Made by a program: the position numbers and the translations under genes
Shown: positions 7,739 to 15,847 of the stretch, in pieces
How the letters are laid out: each line of letters opens with the position of its first letter
Position numbering within the stretch: the stretch's first letter is position 1
The notes under the pieces: model-generated
The model's input: only the letters and a program-made list of their open reading frames with translations
The model's database searches: none
Told to the model about the DNA's origin: nothing
Source of the DNA: Pseudomonas sp. GM74
GTDB lineage: Bacteria; Pseudomonadota; Gammaproteobacteria; Pseudomonadales; Pseudomonadaceae
Direction of reading: 5' to 3'
Length of the DNA: 34,378 nucleotides
Assembly (NCBI RefSeq): GCF_000282455.1
Contig: NZ_AKJG01000097.1
Coordinates: 1-34,378 of the forward strand

Positions 7739-7832
7739 CATCGCGAGCAAGCTCGCTCCCACAGGGGGCTTCGGTGTGAACAGAGTTTGATTAACAACAA
7801 AGAAACCTGTGGGAGCGAGCTTGCTCGCGATG
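7739..7832. repeat. REP pair, family A (REPIN)
   Basis: Inverted units at 7739-7763 (ends GCTCGCTCCCACA) and 7808-7832 (starts TGTGGGAGCGAGC) lie between two convergent genes, where they could act as a bidirectional 3'-end barrier. No other terminator is evident here. Confidence 0.85.
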
Positions 7833-7853
7833 AGGCCCTGAAAAACTCCAGGG

Positions 7854-8795
7854 TCAGATCCACCCACCCCACTGCAAAAAGAAGATCCCGACATTGGTGG
7901 TGACCGCCGCCATCAACGTGGTGATCACGATAATCGCCGCCGCCAGCTCGTGATTGCCATCCGCCGCCCGGGCCATGACGAAACTGGCGGCGGCGGTCGG
8001 GCTGCCGAAGTACAGAAACAGAATCCCCAGCTCCGCACCACGAAAGCCCCACAACCACGCCCCCAGCGTCGCCAGCACCGGCAAGCCGATCATCTTCACC
8101 AGGCTTGAGCTCAGTGCCATGTTGCCGCTTTTGCGCAGTGCCGCCAGGGACAGCGTACCGCCGATGCAGATCAGCGCCAGCGGCAAGGTGGTTTGCGCCA
8201 GGTACTGGCCGGAGGTTTCCAGCCAGCCGGGCAAGCCGATCTTGAAATAGGCAAACGGCGCAGCCGCAATCACGCTGATGATCAACGGATTGCTGAACAC
8301 GCTTTTGCAGATGCTCCACGGATCGGACTTGATCACCGGGCTGTACACCGCCAGCACGATGGTCGAGAGGGTGTTGTAGAACAGGATCACCAGCGCCGCC
8401 AGGATCGCCCCGAGGGAAATCCCGTAGTCGCCATACATGCTTGCCGCCAGCGCCAGGCCGATGACCCCGTTGTTACCGCGAAAGGCGCCTTGGGTGTAGA
8501 TCCCCCGATCCTCCCGCGGGCACTTCCAGATCGCCCAGCCCCAGGCGATGGCAAAACACACCAGGGTCGCGAGGGAGAAATAGATCAGCAGCGCCGGCTG
8601 CAATGCCGTGTGCAGGTCGGCATGCAAGATGCCCAGAAACAGCAACGCCGGCATGGTGACGTTGAACACCAGAGCCGATGCGGTGTGGATGAAGTTGTCG
8701 TTGATCCAGTCGATGCGCTTGAGCAGCACACCCAGAAACAGCATGGCAAACACCGGCGCGGTGATGTTCAGGGTTTCGAGGAAAATTGCCAGCAT
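7854..8795 (-). CDS. AEC-family auxin/malonate-type transporter
   Basis: This is an inner-membrane carrier of the auxin efflux carrier (AEC) family, whose bacterial members move dicarboxylates such as malate or malonate. The 313-residue protein has about ten hydrophobic helices. The N-terminal repeat reads LNITAPVFAMLFLGVLLKR and the second repeat includes LPLALICIGGTLSLAALRKS, a typical AEC segment. It is transcribed toward the carboxymuconolactone-type gene. It is separated from garD by a REP pair, so I do not assign it to the galactarate operon, although a link to organic acid transport is possible. Its substrate cannot be read from the sequence. Confidence 0.88.
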   Translation of the reverse strand: MLAIFLETLNITAPVFAMLFLGVLLKRIDWINDNFIHTASALVFNVTMPALLFLGILHADLHTALQPALLIYFSLATLVCFAIAWGWAIWKCPREDRGIYTQGAFRGNNGVIGLALAASMYGDYGISLGAILAALVILFYNTLSTIVLAVYSPVIKSDPWSICKSVFSNPLIISVIAAAPFAYFKIGLPGWLETSGQYLAQTTLPLALICIGGTLSLAALRKSGNMALSSSLVKMIGLPVLATLGAWLWGFRGAELGILFLYFGSPTAAASFVMARAADGNHELAAAIIVITTLMAAVTTNVGIFFLQWGGWI

Positions 8796-8858
8796 GCCGG
8801 AGAGGACCTTGGGGTGGGCGTCGTTAGGGGGCTAATGATAAACCACACCGAGCACATT

Positions 8859-8940
8859 AAGATCAAAAGATCGCAGCCTGCGGCAGCTCCTACAGGGGAA
8901 CGCGTGTTCTGTAGGAGCTGCCGTAGGCTGCGATCTTTTA
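8859..8940. repeat. REP pair, family B (REPIN)
   Basis: Inverted copies of a second REP type, related to GTAGGAGCTGCCGCAGGCTG followed by CGATCTTTTGATCTT, lie at 8859-8893 and 8910-8940. They sit downstream of garD and upstream of the AEC gene and may define the 3' end of the galactarate operon. Confidence 0.85.
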
Positions 8941-8954
8941 CAGGCAACGCGGTC

Positions 8955-10508
8955 TCAGGTAATCGGCGCCGGGTTGAACAGGGTGATGTCGTTATGCAGC
9001 TTGTGCTGCTCGGCCCACGTCTGTTTCTTGCCGCTGGCCACGTCCAGGTAGTAGTGGAACAGCTCCCAACCCAGCTCCTCGATCGATGCGCGGCCGGTGG
9101 CAATGCGCCCGGCATCGATGTCGATCAGGTCCGGCCAGCGTTGCGCCAGCTCGGTCCGGGTCGAGACCTTCACCACCGGAGCCATGGCCAGCCCGTAAGG
9201 CGTGCCACGACCGGTGGTGAACACATGCAGGTTCATCCCCGCCGCCAACTGCAAGGTCCCGCAGACAAAGTCGCTGGCCGGAGTCGCACAGAAGATCAGG
9301 CCTTTGCGCTTGAAACGCTCGCCTGGGCCGAGCACGCCGTTGATCGCGCTGCTGCCGGACTTGACGATCGATCCCAGGGATTTCTCGACAATATTCGACA
9401 ACCCGCCCTTCTTGTTGCCCGGCGTAGTGTTGGCACTGCGATCCGCCTCGCCCTTGGCCAGGTAGCGATCGTACCAGTCCATTTCCCGCACCAGTTCCTG
9501 GGCAACGTCCTGGTTCTGCGCGCGTGAGGTCAGCAGGTAAATGGCATCGCGCACTTCGGTGACTTCGGAAAACATCACCGTCGCACCGGCCCGCAGCAAC
9601 AGGTCCGAGGCATAACCGAGCGCCGGGTTGGCGGTGATGCCGGAAAACGCATCACTGCCGCCGCATTGCATGCCCAGGATCAGCTCGGACGCCGGCACGG
9701 TTTCCCGGCGACGTTGATCGAGCCTCTTCAAGCGCGTCTCGGCCAGTTCCATGATCTGCTCGATCATTTCGGTAAAGCCGTGACTGGAGTCCTGCAAGCG
9801 GTACAACCAAGGCTCGCTGAGATCCACCGAGCTGTCGTTCTCGTGCATCACCTGCCCGGCCTGCAATTTCTCGCAGCCCAGGCTGATCACCAGGGCTTCG
9901 CCACCCAGGTTCGGGTTGCGGGCCAGGTTGCGCACGGTACGGATCGGAATGTACGCGTCAGTGGCGGTGATGGCCACGCCGCAGCCGTAGCTGTGGGTCA
10001 GCGCCACCACGTCATCGACGTGCGGGTACTTGGGCAACAACTCATCCTTGATGCGTTTGACCGTATGATCCAGCACCCCGGTAACGCACTGCACGGTGGT
10101 AGTGATGCCGAGAATGTTACGCGTGCCGACGGTGCCATCGGCATTGCGATAACCCTCGAAGGTGAAGCCTTCCAGCGGTGCCTGCGCGGCCGGCACATCG
10201 GTGGACAGCGGCAGGCTGTCCAGCGGTGGCGCGGTCGGCATGCGCAGTTGATCTTCCTTGACCCAACTGCCGCGGGGAATCGGCTGCAAGGCGTAGCCAA
10301 TGACCTGACCGTAACGAATCACCTCGCCACCTTCGGGAATATCTTCCAGGGTGACTTTGTGGCTCTGTGGCACGAAGTCCACGGTAACCAGGCCATCGGC
10401 AAACTCGGTGCCGGCCGGGACGCCCTGATCGTTGACCACGATCACTACGTTGTCCCGCTCGTGCAGGCGGATGTAGCGCGGCGAGTCGGAATGTTCAATC
10501 AACTGCAT
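8955..10508 (-). CDS. garD: Galactarate dehydratase
   Basis: GarD removes water from meso-galactarate to give 5-dehydro-4-deoxy-D-glucarate. The 517-residue product is the family length (E. coli GarD is 523) and is colinear with it throughout. It has an N-terminal SAF-like domain (DNVVIVVNDQG, IIRYG-type VIRYGQVIGYA), then GFTFEGYRNADGTVGTRN. The metal-site region includes YGCGVAI, SLGCEKLQ and MQCGGSDAFSG with conserved cysteines. A NKKGGLSNIVEKSLGSI segment and the C-terminal FNPAPIT follow. It is the last gene of the operon, 11 bases after the transporter gene. Related UxaA altronate dehydratases lack this full match. Confidence 0.95.
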   Translation of the reverse strand: MQLIEHSDSPRYIRLHERDNVVIVVNDQGVPAGTEFADGLVTVDFVPQSHKVTLEDIPEGGEVIRYGQVIGYALQPIPRGSWVKEDQLRMPTAPPLDSLPLSTDVPAAQAPLEGFTFEGYRNADGTVGTRNILGITTTVQCVTGVLDHTVKRIKDELLPKYPHVDDVVALTHSYGCGVAITATDAYIPIRTVRNLARNPNLGGEALVISLGCEKLQAGQVMHENDSSVDLSEPWLYRLQDSSHGFTEMIEQIMELAETRLKRLDQRRRETVPASELILGMQCGGSDAFSGITANPALGYASDLLLRAGATVMFSEVTEVRDAIYLLTSRAQNQDVAQELVREMDWYDRYLAKGEADRSANTTPGNKKGGLSNIVEKSLGSIVKSGSSAINGVLGPGERFKRKGLIFCATPASDFVCGTLQLAAGMNLHVFTTGRGTPYGLAMAPVVKVSTRTELAQRWPDLIDIDAGRIATGRASIEELGWELFHYYLDVASGKKQTWAEQHKLHNDITLFNPAPIT

Positions 10509-10519
10509 GACGCCGCTCC

Positions 10520-11887
10520 TCAGGAATGCGCTTGAGACAATTTGCCAGGGGCTTCAGTACCGTTCGCGGGTGGCTCTTTGAGCACCACGCGCTTGATCGG
10601 GCCGACGATCACCAGATAGCTGAACACCGCGACCAGTGCGTTGCAACCAACGAACACCAACGCCCACTTGAACGAGCCGGTGGAGCTGATGATGTAGCCG
10701 ATCACGATCGGGGTGGTGATCGAGGCCAGGTTACCAAAGGTGTTGAACAGGCCACCGCTCAGGCCGGCGATCTGCTTCGGCGAGGTGTCGGACACCACGG
10801 CCCAGCCCAATGCGCCCACACCTTTGCCGAAGAAGGCCAGGGCCATGAAGCCGACGACCATCCATTCAACATCGACATAGTTGCAGGCCACTATGCTGCT
10901 GGAAACCAGCAGGCCGGCAATGATCGGCGCCTTGCGGGCGAAGGTCAGGGAATGGCCTTTGCGCAACAGGTAATCGGAAATCACCCCGCCGAGCACACCA
11001 CCGATGAAGCCGCAGATCGCCGGCAAGGACGCAATGAAACCAGCCTTGAGGATGGTCATGCCGCGTTCCTGTACCAGGTACACCGGGAACCAGGTCAAGA
11101 AGAAGTAAGTGATGCCATTGATGCAGTACTGGCCCAGGTACACGCCGAGCATCATACGGTTGGTCAGCAGTTGGCGGATGTAATCCCACTTCGGACCGTC
11201 GCCTTTTTTGCCTTTGCCCTTGTCCTGGTCCATGTCGACCATGCCGCCGTTGTCGGCGATGTGCTTGAACTCGGCGTCATTGATCATCGGGTGCTGGCGC
11301 GGGCTGTAGATCACCTTGAGCCAGATACCCGAGAAAATGATGCCGATCACGCCCATGACGATGAACACGTGCTGCCAGCCGAAGCTGTAGACGATCCAGC
11401 CCATCAACGGTGCGAACAACACAGTGGCAAAGTACTGCGCCGAGTTGAAGATCGCCGAGGCGGTGCCGCGCTCAGCGGTCGGGAACCAGGCGGCCACGAT
11501 ACGAGCGTTGCCGGGGAAGGATGGCGCTTCGGCCAGGCCCACCAAAAAGCGCAGCATGAACAGCGCGACCACAGCGGTGGACATGCCGAACTCGCCGACA
11601 TAGCCCTGCAGGACGGTGAACAGCGACCAGGTAAAGATGCTCAGTGCGTAGATCTTTTTCGAGCCGAAACGGTCCAGCAGCCAGCCGCCGGGGATTTGCC
11701 CGGCCACGTAGGCCCAACCGAATGCGGAGAAGATGTAGCCGAGGGTAACGGCGTCGATACCCAGGTCTTTTTGCAGGCTGGAGCCGGCGATTGCGATGGT
11801 AGCCCGGTCGGCGTAGTTGATCGTGGTCACCAGGAACAGCATGAGCAGGATCAGATAGCGGACGTGAGTCGGCTTGGTCGATTGCAT
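10520..11887 (-). CDS. gudP: MFS hexarate (glucarate/galactarate) transporter
   Basis: This is an inner-membrane symporter of the anion:cation symporter branch of the MFS, closely resembling GudP/GarP of E. coli. The 455-residue protein has 12 predicted helices. Diagnostic stretches are INYADRATIAIAGS, QIPGGWLLDRFGSKK (MFS motif A region), RFLVGLAEAPSFPGN and LTWFPVYLVQERGM. A basic, Lys/Asp-rich cytoplasmic loop (DQDKGKGKKGDG) precedes helix 7. The start is the ATG at 11885-11887. It is third in the operon, between the dehydrogenase and garD. D-glucarate, galactarate or both are plausible substrates; the present gene set favours galactarate. Confidence 0.92.
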   Translation of the reverse strand: MQSTKPTHVRYLILLMLFLVTTINYADRATIAIAGSSLQKDLGIDAVTLGYIFSAFGWAYVAGQIPGGWLLDRFGSKKIYALSIFTWSLFTVLQGYVGEFGMSTAVVALFMLRFLVGLAEAPSFPGNARIVAAWFPTAERGTASAIFNSAQYFATVLFAPLMGWIVYSFGWQHVFIVMGVIGIIFSGIWLKVIYSPRQHPMINDAEFKHIADNGGMVDMDQDKGKGKKGDGPKWDYIRQLLTNRMMLGVYLGQYCINGITYFFLTWFPVYLVQERGMTILKAGFIASLPAICGFIGGVLGGVISDYLLRKGHSLTFARKAPIIAGLLVSSSIVACNYVDVEWMVVGFMALAFFGKGVGALGWAVVSDTSPKQIAGLSGGLFNTFGNLASITTPIVIGYIISSTGSFKWALVFVGCNALVAVFSYLVIVGPIKRVVLKEPPANGTEAPGKLSQAHS

Positions 11888-11950
11888 GTAGATGTACTCC
11901 CACTGATTATTTTTATGCGCGGGTGAATCTTGTGTATTCCCTGTAGGGCT

Positions 11951-12054
11951 GTAGGAGCTGTCGAGTGAAACGAGGCTGCGATCTTTTGATCTTTAGCGCC
12001 ATCAAAGGCACCGAAAATCAAGATCAAAAGATCGCAGCCTGCGGCAGCTCCTAC
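11951..12054. repeat. REP pair, family B, inside the galactarate operon
   Basis: A variant unit at 11951-11993 (GTAGGAGCTGTCGAGTGAAA, ending in ATCTTTTGATCTT) is inverted against a standard unit at 12020-12054. The pair fills most of the 223-base gap between the dehydrogenase and transporter genes and would form a large hairpin in the mRNA. Confidence 0.85.
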
Positions 12055-12110
12055 ATGGGTTTGCGGTATCGGTGCCACCGAGGTGGCACCGGATACAGCG
12101 GTGTTGCGTG

Positions 12111-13556
12111 TTACGAACCGATGTAAGAGGTTTTTACAACCGTGTAGAACTCTTGCGCATAGCGACCTTGCTCACGTGATCCATAGGATGAACCTTTACG
12201 CCCACCAAACGGAACGTGGTAATCCACACCGGCGGTCGGCAGGTTGACCATCACCATCCCGGCCTGGGAGTGGCGCTTGAAGTGGTTGGCGTACTTCAGC
12301 GAGGTGGTGGCAATGCCCGCCGACAGCCCGAACTCGGTATCGTTGGCCATAGCCAGGGCTGCTTCGTAATCGGCGACACGGACGATGTTGGCCACCGGGC
12401 CGAAGATCTCTTCGCGACTGATGCGCATCGACGCTTCGCTGTCGGCAAACAGGGTCGGCGCGAGGAAGTAACCCTCGGTGTCGCAGGTCACCAGACCACC
12501 GCCGCTGACCAGACGTGCACCTTCGGACTGGCCGATGTCGATGTACTTCATGTCCTGTTCAAGCTGCGCTTGGGAAACCACCGGACCGATGTCGGTACCA
12601 GCCGTCAACGCGTGACCGACCTTGATCGACTTCATGCGCTCGGCCATGGCATCGACGAACCGGTCGTGGATGCCAGCGGTGACGATGAAGCGGCTGGAAG
12701 CGGTGCAACGCTGGCCGGTGGAGTAGAACGCGCTCTGTACCGACAGCTCGACCGCTTGCTTGAGGTCGGCGTCGTCGAGAATGATCTGCGGGTTCTTGCC
12801 GCCCATTTCCAGCTGGACCTTGGCCTGACGCGACACGCAACTGACAGCGATCTGGCGACCCACGCCCACGGAACCGGTGAAGCTGATGCCATCGACTTTC
12901 GGGCTGTGGACCAGTGCATCGCCAACCACGCGACCGCTGCCCATCACCAGGTTGAACACACCAGCCGGGAAGCCTGCGCGGGAGATGATTTCAGCCAGGG
13001 CCCAGGCGCAGCCCGGAACCAGGTCCGCGGGCTTCAGCACCACGCAGTTGCCGTAGGCCAGGGCCGGGGCGATTTTCCACGCAGGGATGGCAATCGGGAA
13101 GTTCCACGGGGTGATCAGACCAACCACGCCCAGGGCTTCGCGAGTGACTTCAACGTTGACGCCCGGACGCACCGACGGCAGGTAGTCACCGGACAGGCGC
13201 AGGCATTCACCGGCGAAGAACTTGAAGATGTTACCGGCGCGAGTCACTTCGCCAATGGCTTCGGGCAGGGTCTTGCCCTCTTCCCGGGCCAGCAGGGTGC
13301 CGAGTTCTTCGCGGCGGGCGAGGATCTCAGTGCCGACTTTATCCAATGAATCGTGGCGAGCCTGGATGCCGGAAGTGGACCAGGCCGGGAACGCGGCGCG
13401 AGCGGCGTCGATGGCGGCGTGGACCTGAGCCAGATCAGCCTTGGCGTATTCGCCGATGGTATCGCTCAACTCGGACGGGTTGATGTTGGCGCAGTAATCA
13501 CTGCCCTTCACCCATTCGCCGTTGATGTAGTTATCGAAACGCTTTGCATCAGCCAC
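12111..13556 (-). CDS. 2-oxoglutarate semialdehyde dehydrogenase (ALDH family)
   Basis: This NAD(P)-dependent aldehyde dehydrogenase is inferred to oxidise 2,5-dioxopentanoate (2-oxoglutarate semialdehyde) to 2-oxoglutarate, the last step of hexarate breakdown. The 481-residue protein has the ALDH catalytic set: Asn152 (TPWNFP), Lys175 (LKPAD), Glu250 (LEMGGKNP) and the nucleophile Cys284 (GQRCTASSR). The start is a GTG at 13554-13556, with GAGGAG eight bases upstream. The substrate is assigned from context: kdgD, which makes the semialdehyde, is 60 bases upstream in the same operon. By sequence alone it could be a succinate-semialdehyde-type enzyme. Confidence 0.92.
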   Translation of the reverse strand: MADAKRFDNYINGEWVKGSDYCANINPSELSDTIGEYAKADLAQVHAAIDAARAAFPAWSTSGIQARHDSLDKVGTEILARREELGTLLAREEGKTLPEAIGEVTRAGNIFKFFAGECLRLSGDYLPSVRPGVNVEVTREALGVVGLITPWNFPIAIPAWKIAPALAYGNCVVLKPADLVPGCAWALAEIISRAGFPAGVFNLVMGSGRVVGDALVHSPKVDGISFTGSVGVGRQIAVSCVSRQAKVQLEMGGKNPQIILDDADLKQAVELSVQSAFYSTGQRCTASSRFIVTAGIHDRFVDAMAERMKSIKVGHALTAGTDIGPVVSQAQLEQDMKYIDIGQSEGARLVSGGGLVTCDTEGYFLAPTLFADSEASMRISREEIFGPVANIVRVADYEAALAMANDTEFGLSAGIATTSLKYANHFKRHSQAGMVMVNLPTAGVDYHVPFGGRKGSSYGSREQGRYAQEFYTVVKTSYIGS

Positions 13557-13579
13557 TTGAAGATCTCCTCACGCAAGAA

Positions 13580-13599
13580 GCCGCTGATTGCTCAGCGGC
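13580..13599 (-). promoter_or_regulatory. Tetraloop hairpin between kdgD and the dehydrogenase gene
   Basis: In the minus-strand transcript, GCCGCTGA and TCAGCGGC form a perfect eight-pair stem closed by GCAA, a GNRA tetraloop. There is no U tract, so an mRNA-stability or processing role is likelier than termination. Confidence 0.5.
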
Positions 13600-13616
13600 C
13601 TTGGTTTTATCGAGTG

Positions 13617-14528
13617 TTATTGCGCACCTTGCTTGTCGATCAGCGCGGCGAGCATTTCATACTCTTCACCCGTCAGATCGGTCAGCGGCGCACGCACAGG
13701 ACCTGCGTCATAGCCTGCAATTTTTGCCCCGGCCTTGACGATGCTCACGGCGTAACCGGCTTTGCGGTTACGGATGTCCAGGTACGGCAGGAAGAAGTCG
13801 TCGATGATCTTGCCGACGGTGGCGTGATCTTCGCGAGCAATGGCGTGGTAGAAATCCATCGCGGTTTTCGGGATGAAGTTGAACACCGCCGAGGAGTACA
13901 CCGGCACGCCCAGCGCCTTGTAGGCCGCGGCGTAGACTTCGGCGGTTGGCAAACCGCCCAGGTAGCTGAAGCGATCGCCGAGGCGGCGACGGATCGACAC
14001 CATCAACTCGATATCACCCAGGCCATCCTTGTAACCGATCAGGTTCGGGCAGCGTTCGGCCAGGCGTTCCAGCAGCGGCGCGGTCAGGCGGCAGACGTTG
14101 CGGTTGTAGACCACCACGCCGATGTTGACCGATTTGCACACGGCTTCAACGTGGGCGGCAACGCCGTCCTGGCTGGCTTCGGTCAGGTAGTGCGGTAGCA
14201 GCAACAGGCCTTTGGCGCCCAAGCGTTCGGCTTCCTGTGCATATTCGATGGCCTGGCGAGTGGCGCCACCGACACCGGCCAGAATCGGCACGCTGGTGGC
14301 GCAAGTGTCGACCGCAGTCTTGATGATTTCCGAATATTCGCTGGCCGCCAGAGAAAAGAACTCACCGGTGCCGCCCGCAGCGAACAACGCCGAGGCGCCG
14401 TATGGGGCCAGCCATTCGAGACGCTTGATGTAACCCGCGCGATTGAAGTCGCCCTGAGCATTGAAATCGGTGACCGGGAAAGACAGCAGACCGGCAGAGA
14501 GGATGGACTTCAGTTCTTGTGGATTCAT
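13617..14528 (-). CDS. kdgD: 5-dehydro-4-deoxyglucarate dehydratase
   Basis: KdgD converts 5-dehydro-4-deoxy-D-glucarate to 2-oxoglutarate semialdehyde with loss of water and carbon dioxide. It belongs to the DapA/N-acetylneuraminate lyase TIM-barrel family. The 303-residue product shows the Schiff-base lysine Lys167 (NLIGYKDGLGD), Tyr141 (VVVYNRN) and the GGTGEFFSL loop at residues 52-60, the carboxylate-binding GTGE variant of this subgroup. It is first in the operon. A promoter overlapped by an inverted repeat lies 68-95 bases upstream. The product feeds the adjacent dehydrogenase. Confidence 0.95.
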   Translation of the reverse strand: MNPQELKSILSAGLLSFPVTDFNAQGDFNRAGYIKRLEWLAPYGASALFAAGGTGEFFSLAASEYSEIIKTAVDTCATSVPILAGVGGATRQAIEYAQEAERLGAKGLLLLPHYLTEASQDGVAAHVEAVCKSVNIGVVVYNRNVCRLTAPLLERLAERCPNLIGYKDGLGDIELMVSIRRRLGDRFSYLGGLPTAEVYAAAYKALGVPVYSSAVFNFIPKTAMDFYHAIAREDHATVGKIIDDFFLPYLDIRNRKAGYAVSIVKAGAKIAGYDAGPVRAPLTDLTGEEYEMLAALIDKQGAQ

Positions 14529-14583
14529 TATTCGAACACCCTGGATAGCGACGTTGTGTGAGAAAACCGTTCAGCCTGCGCCG

Positions 14584-14607
14584 AAGTTGTAGGTCATCGT
14601 ACAACTT
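14584..14607. promoter_or_regulatory. Candidate operator for the GntR regulator at kdgD
   Basis: AAGTTGTA (14584-14591) and TACAACTT (14600-14607) are perfect inverted arms around eight bases. The site contains GTTGTACGATGACC on the minus strand, which recurs with one change at 15774-15787 before the regulator gene. It covers the likely -10 of kdgD, consistent with repression. The binding protein is inferred. Confidence 0.55.
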
Positions 14608-14623
14608 AAAATACAACCGTCAA
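14596..14623 (-). promoter_or_regulatory. Candidate sigma-70 promoter of the galactarate operon
   Basis: On the minus strand TTGACG (14618-14623) and TACGAT (14596-14601) are 16 bases apart, giving a leader of about 60 bases to kdgD. The -10 lies inside the inverted repeat described at 14584-14607. Confidence 0.5.
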
Positions 14624-14822
14624 CTGCATTTCATCACCGGGGGGTGAAAATTGTTCGACAAGAATGCGCAGAATCCTTGTTTCAGAGGGTTTCTGCGAAA
14701 GAGAAAAGGGATGATCACACCTCGAAAAACAGGTGCTCAGGAGATACGTTGTCGGAAGATTGTGGCGAGGGATAAGTAAAAGAGAGGCTGACTGAAGGTT
14801 TTGTGGGATGGCTTACGACCTC

Positions 14823-14932
14823 TTCGTCGGAGCGCCGCCCGGAGCAAGCCCGCTCCCACATTTGAATTTCTGCGAACTCACAATTTGTGAACGACACAGA
14901 TCAAGTGTGGGAGCGGGCTTGCTCGCGAAGGC
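14823..14932. repeat. REP pair, family A, GTCGGA variant
   Basis: An extended unit at 14823-14860 (TTCGTCGGAGCGCCGCCCGG, then AGCAAGCCCGCTCCCACA) is inverted against a plain unit at 14906-14932. The same extended variant recurs at 31862-31901. Confidence 0.8.
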
Positions 14933-14967
14933 AATCTGTCAGCCAATACCGGCTTGGATCAAAACAC

Positions 14968-15717
14968 TTAGCCCCGCTGCGCCTCAGCCTCTTCATGGGC
15001 ATGACGCAACCGCTCACGGCTGTTGGTCAGGTGCAAACGCATGGCGGCCCGCGCCGCATCGGAATCCTGGCGGGCAATGGCGTCGTAGATTTCTTCGTGC
15101 TCACGACTCAGGCGACTCATGTAGTGTTGCTGGTCGTCATGGGCCAGGCGCGCGGAGTTCAGCCGTGTGCGCGGAATGATGCTGGTGCCCAGGTGAGTCA
15201 TGATGTCGGTGAAGTAACGGTTGCCGGTGGACAGCGCGATTTCGAGGTGGAAGGCGAAGTCCGAAGCCACCGCGTCACTGGCGTGAGCGGCACTTTCATT
15301 CAACGCATCGAGGGCAGCGCGCATATTGGCCAACTGTTCCGGGCTGCGACGTTGTGCCGCCAGCCCGGCAGACTCCACTTCCAGGCTGATGCGCAGCTCC
15401 AGGATCGCCAGCACATCCCGCAAGGTCACCACGGTCGCCGGGTCGATGCGGAAACCGCTTGGGCTCGGCGTGTCGAGCACGAAAGTGCCGATGCCGTGGC
15501 GGGTTTCCACCTGCCCGGCGGCCTGCAAACGGGAAATCGCCTCGCGCACCACCGTGCGGCTGACACCATGGGCGTCCATGATGGCCGACTCCGTGGGCAA
15601 CTTGTCGCCACGCTTGAGATGACCGTCGCGGATCTGCTCGGACAGCACCGTCACCAGTTCCTGAGCGAGGCTGCGGCGCTTGCGAGGGAGGCGAGGTGCG
15701 TCGATCGGGTTTTCCAT
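14968..15717 (-). CDS. FadR/GntR-family transcriptional regulator (FCD domain)
   Basis: This is a DNA-binding regulator with a GntR winged-helix head (about residues 15-80: KLPTESAIMDAHGVSRTVVR, then RLQAAGQVETRHGIGTFVL) and a helical FCD ligand domain. The FCD part keeps the Asp and His residues of the usual metal site (SDFAFH, REHEEIYDAI, MRLHL). It is 249 residues from the ATG at 15715-15717; a second in-frame ATG lies nine bases further upstream. Placed just upstream of the galactarate operon, and with a shared motif before both genes, it is probably the hexarate-responsive repressor of that operon and of itself. The ligand is inferred, and no symbol is given. Confidence 0.9.
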   Translation of the reverse strand: MENPIDAPRLPRKRRSLAQELVTVLSEQIRDGHLKRGDKLPTESAIMDAHGVSRTVVREAISRLQAAGQVETRHGIGTFVLDTPSPSGFRIDPATVVTLRDVLAILELRISLEVESAGLAAQRRSPEQLANMRAALDALNESAAHASDAVASDFAFHLEIALSTGNRYFTDIMTHLGTSIIPRTRLNSARLAHDDQQHYMSRLSREHEEIYDAIARQDSDAARAAMRLHLTNSRERLRHAHEEAEAQRG

Positions 15718-15757
15718 GGTGAACATCTGTCTCGAAAAATTCGGCGGCTGAAAGCGC

Positions 15758-15787
15758 ATCATAGCGCAACGCGGTTGTACGATCACC
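15758..15787 (-). promoter_or_regulatory. Candidate promoter and operator of the gntR gene
   Basis: TATGAT (15758-15763, minus strand) is a good -10. The region where the -35 should sit is covered by GTTGTACGATCACC (15774-15787, plus strand), a 13-of-14 match to the motif in the kdgD promoter. No good -35 is visible. Autoregulation is inferred. Confidence 0.45.
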
Positions 15788-15808
15788 GTCAAGATGACCA
15801 CCAAACCC

Positions 15809-15832
15809 TGTGGGAGCAAGCCCGCTCCCACA
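15809..15832. repeat. Single REP palindrome, family A
   Basis: TGTGGGAGC and GCTCCCACA are perfect inverted arms around AAGCCC. It lies 15 bases beyond the stop of the ABC transporter gene and is the only unpaired copy seen here; it could end that transcript. Confidence 0.75.
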
Positions 15833-15847
15833 AGGGGTTTGTGGTGT

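Larger units (their letters stand above)
14529..14967. other. Intergenic region between kdgD and gntR
   Basis: These 439 bases hold the kdgD promoter and operator near 14584-14623, then AT-richer sequence with nothing recognised (about 14624-14820), then a REP pair at 14823-14932. A 60-codon minus-strand frame here is made largely of REP sequence and is not called. Confidence 0.7.

Noticed and set aside
11985..12006. Anr/FNR-type box from TTGAT and ATCAA near 11985
   Set aside because: Half-sites are much further apart than the required four bases and belong to a REP element.
14715..14897. 60-codon minus-strand frame upstream of kdgD
   Set aside because: Contains REP-derived sequence (WERACS), a typical artefact of translating family A repeats.
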